DNA of 17,692 nt. It comes from JBFFXF01 sp041569895 (GTDB lineage Bacteria > Planctomycetota > UBA8108 > JACQVS01). The notes under the pieces are model-generated. The model worked only from the letters and a program-made list of their open reading frames with translations, was not told the DNA's origin and ran no database searches. The position numbers and the translations under genes were made by a program. Position 1 is the first letter of the stretch; every line of letters starts with the position of its first letter. This document shows, one piece after another, positions 16,287-17,692 of this stretch. Location of the stretch: the NCBI GenBank assembly GCA_041569895.1, contig JBFFXF010000151.1:1-17692 (forward strand). The letters run 5' to 3'.

Positions 16287-16346
16287 GGGCACGGGGACGG
16301 GAACGGGCACGGGAACGGGAACGGGGACGGGGACGGGGACGGGGAC
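16287..16346 (+). repeat. Ten tandem GGGNAC hexamers, G-quadruplex motif
   Basis: Ten uninterrupted 6-bp units (GGGCAC, GGGGAC, GGGAAC, GGGCAC, two GGGAAC, four GGGGAC). The last four give four G4 runs spaced by AC, a strong predicted G-quadruplex on the plus strand. It lies between the divergent genes, 35 bp before the rightward GTG, so it is probably in that gene's 5' leader. Confidence 0.9.
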
Positions 16347-16381
16347 GAAGGGGGGGCGGCGAGAGTTCCGGAGAAGCATCG

Positions 16382-17692
16382 GTGAAGCGGTTTCGATTCG
16401 AGTGGCGGCTGAGCGCGCTGGTCATCCTTCTCTTTGTCGCGTACAAGGGGATCGGGTACGTGTGGACGCGGGTCGTGACGCGCGCCGACAGGGAGACCAT
16501 CCGCGAGCTCGTCGCCGTCGAGGAGCTCATCCTCGAGCTCACCCCGCGCCTCGCGGCCCTCTCGGACAGCGCGTTCGACCTCGAGCTCCCGGGAGGCGCC
16601 GCCGCGGATCTCCTCGGCGCCACGGTGCTCGTGCGCGATCTCTCCCCGGGGAGCGCGCCGGCTCCCCGCGGTGGACCGCCGACCGGGCTCGTCCGTGTCG
16701 AGACCTGGCCGCTCGCCGAGGCCGAGCGGGAGGTCGCGCTCGGCGATCTCCGTCTCTGGCAACCCCTGCTCGAGCGCGTCTCGTACTTCGAGCAGGCGAA
16801 GTTCTATATCAAGGACGGTCGCTTCGCCGGCGGAGACTTCGGCGAGTTCACGGCCGACGTCGGGTTCCAGGGGCTCGCACGCATGGAATCGGGAGGCTGG
16901 AGCGGCGTCAGGGCGACGCAGGAGGTCGGCTGGCGACGCCAGCCGTCGTCCCCGGGCGGCGACCCGGTGTGGCGGATCGCGTCGTGGCGGACGAAGCGCC
17001 TCGAGACCGTCTCGAGCGACCGGCTCCTCTTCGTCGAGTCGCTCGACAGCGCCCTGCCGGACGCCGACGACCGCCGTCGTGCGCGCCGCTCGGTGCACCA
17101 CGAGATGACCATGCGTTACTACGAGGCGGGCGCGCAGCGACTGCCGGCGAGATACTTCGCGCCGATCTCCGCCAACCTCAAGCCCGCTCTCTCGGTGGCC
17201 GACGTGGACGGCGACGGCCTCGATGACCTTTACGTCATGGTCCGCTACGGCAAGAACCTGCTGCTGCGAAATCGCGGGGATGGCACCTTCGAGGAGCGCG
17301 CCGCGACGCTCGGGCTGGACGTCGCCGGCCACTCGACCTGCGGCATCTTCGCCGACTTCGACAACGACGGCGACCAGGACCTGATGCTCGGCCGCAGCAT
17401 CGAGAGGACGATGTACCTCGAGAACACCGGCGGGCGATTCGTCGAGCGGCGCGACGAGGCGATGCCGCTGCCGTACCTCGCGGTCTCGATGTCGGCCGCG
17501 GACTACAACCGGGACGGTCTCCTCGACATCTACATATGCACCTACCGCCCGGCGGTCTTCGAGCACGTCGTGACGAGCACGGCCTCGGGCCGGTTCGACG
17601 TCGGGCCGATGGACGGCGTCGCGACGCACTCCCGTGACTGGCCGGGCGAGTTCCTCGATCACGCGAAGTCGCAGGAGTTCTACCGCCGGCAC
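16382..17692 (+). CDS. FG-GAP/VCBS repeat membrane-anchored protein, 3' partial
   Basis: 437 codons without a stop, running off the window end. The start is GTG 16382 (VKRFRFEWRLSALVILL), with GGAG 8 bases upstream. Residues 9-24 are a membrane anchor (RLSALVILLFVAYKGI), and 30-265 are an unassigned exported region. Then come FG-GAP/VCBS loops at about 272 (VADVDGDGLDDLYVM), 323 (FADFDNDGDQDLML) and 373 (AADYNRDGLLDIYI). The layout (short basic start, one helix, about 250 unassigned residues, then FG-GAP blades) parallels the N-terminal half of the divergent gene, so the two are probably paralogues sharing control from the spacer. The protein should continue through more blades and perhaps an ASPIC/UnbV domain. 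A long open frame on the opposite strand here is a GC artefact: it lacks domains, while this frame has them. Confidence 0.88.
   Translation, partial: MKRFRFEWRLSALVILLFVAYKGIGYVWTRVVTRADRETIRELVAVEELILELTPRLAALSDSAFDLELPGGAAADLLGATVLVRDLSPGSAPAPRGGPPTGLVRVETWPLAEAEREVALGDLRLWQPLLERVSYFEQAKFYIKDGRFAGGDFGEFTADVGFQGLARMESGGWSGVRATQEVGWRRQPSSPGGDPVWRIASWRTKRLETVSSDRLLFVESLDSALPDADDRRRARRSVHHEMTMRYYEAGAQRLPARYFAPISANLKPALSVADVDGDGLDDLYVMVRYGKNLLLRNRGDGTFEERAATLGLDVAGHSTCGIFADFDNDGDQDLMLGRSIERTMYLENTGGRFVERRDEAMPLPYLAVSMSAADYNRDGLLDIYICTYRPAVFEHVVTSTASGRFDVGPMDGVATHSRDWPGEFLDHAKSQEFYRRH

Noticed and set aside
16287..16346. CRISPR array
   Set aside because: 6-bp tandem units without spacers; it is a simple satellite repeat.
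16146..16379. N-terminal extension of the leftward FG-GAP protein with a Val-Pro repeat
   Set aside because: It is a translation of the GGGNAC array and the promoter region. A normal membrane-protein start exists at 16145.
16031..17692. Minus-strand open frame across the right end
   Set aside because: No domains, and it overlaps the promoter spacer. The plus-strand frame has a good start, a membrane helix and FG-GAP loops.

Overview
High-GC bacterial DNA, very probably chromosome of an environmental Planctomycetota-like bacterium (a lineage guess). Signs of this are large multi-domain secreted proteins, a LamG protein ending in a dockerin-like tail (two D-x-N/R-x-D-G loops, each followed by a GFLFLG segment, then PFPECG), and FG-GAP/ASPIC-UnbV (CRTAC1-type) genes. 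There is no transposase, integrase, tRNA, rRNA or CRISPR array. TGA is the stop of nearly every gene, so this is ordinary code 11.

Layout, left to right. (1) 3-3599 (+): 5'-truncated giant secreted protein with a coiled coil, Ca-binding repeats, an IPT domain, LVIVD beta-propeller repeats and a C-terminal beta module. (2) 3708-4670 (-): acetamidase/formamidase family enzyme, converging on gene 1. (3) 4862-5656 (-): small secreted protein with an FnIII-like end, separated from the amidase by a perfect 16-bp hairpin. (4) 5935-6189 (+): C-terminal remnant of a secreted Planctomycete family, followed by about 450 bp without a clear gene. (5) 6636-6875 (+): 79-aa cytosolic protein. (6) 7122-8012 (+): lipoprotein class-3 lipase. 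(7) 8253-8939 (+): membrane-anchored beta-trefoil-like protein with three G-[FY]-x-x-WYL repeats. (8) 8996-11905 (-): triple LamG/FnIII protein. (9) 12090-16145 (-): a 1351-codon FG-GAP/ASPIC-UnbV/thioredoxin/TPR protein interrupted by one in-frame TGA. (10) 16382-17692 (+): a divergently transcribed FG-GAP protein running off the window, with no stop inside it.

The main result is gene 9. Two apparently adjacent reading frames (16145-14199 and 14174-12090) are in the same frame, separated only by TGA and seven sense codons. Conserved-looking protein continues straight across (GDL-[UGA]-SFYWRQVVSQSP). The second frame has no ribosome binding site. Directly after the UGA is a 6-bp hairpin with a GGUCG loop, 17 nt from the UGA, which is the geometry and loop start expected of a bacterial SECIS. 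I read this as a candidate selenoprotein of the CRTAC1 type, which I do not know to be described. A nonsense mutation is the main alternative.

Genes 9 and 10 diverge from a 236-bp spacer holding ten GGGNAC hexamers (a strong G-quadruplex motif), an operator-like dyad and -10-like boxes. Most products look exported or membrane-anchored, so the window reads as a cell-surface/secreted accessory region, not a metabolic operon.
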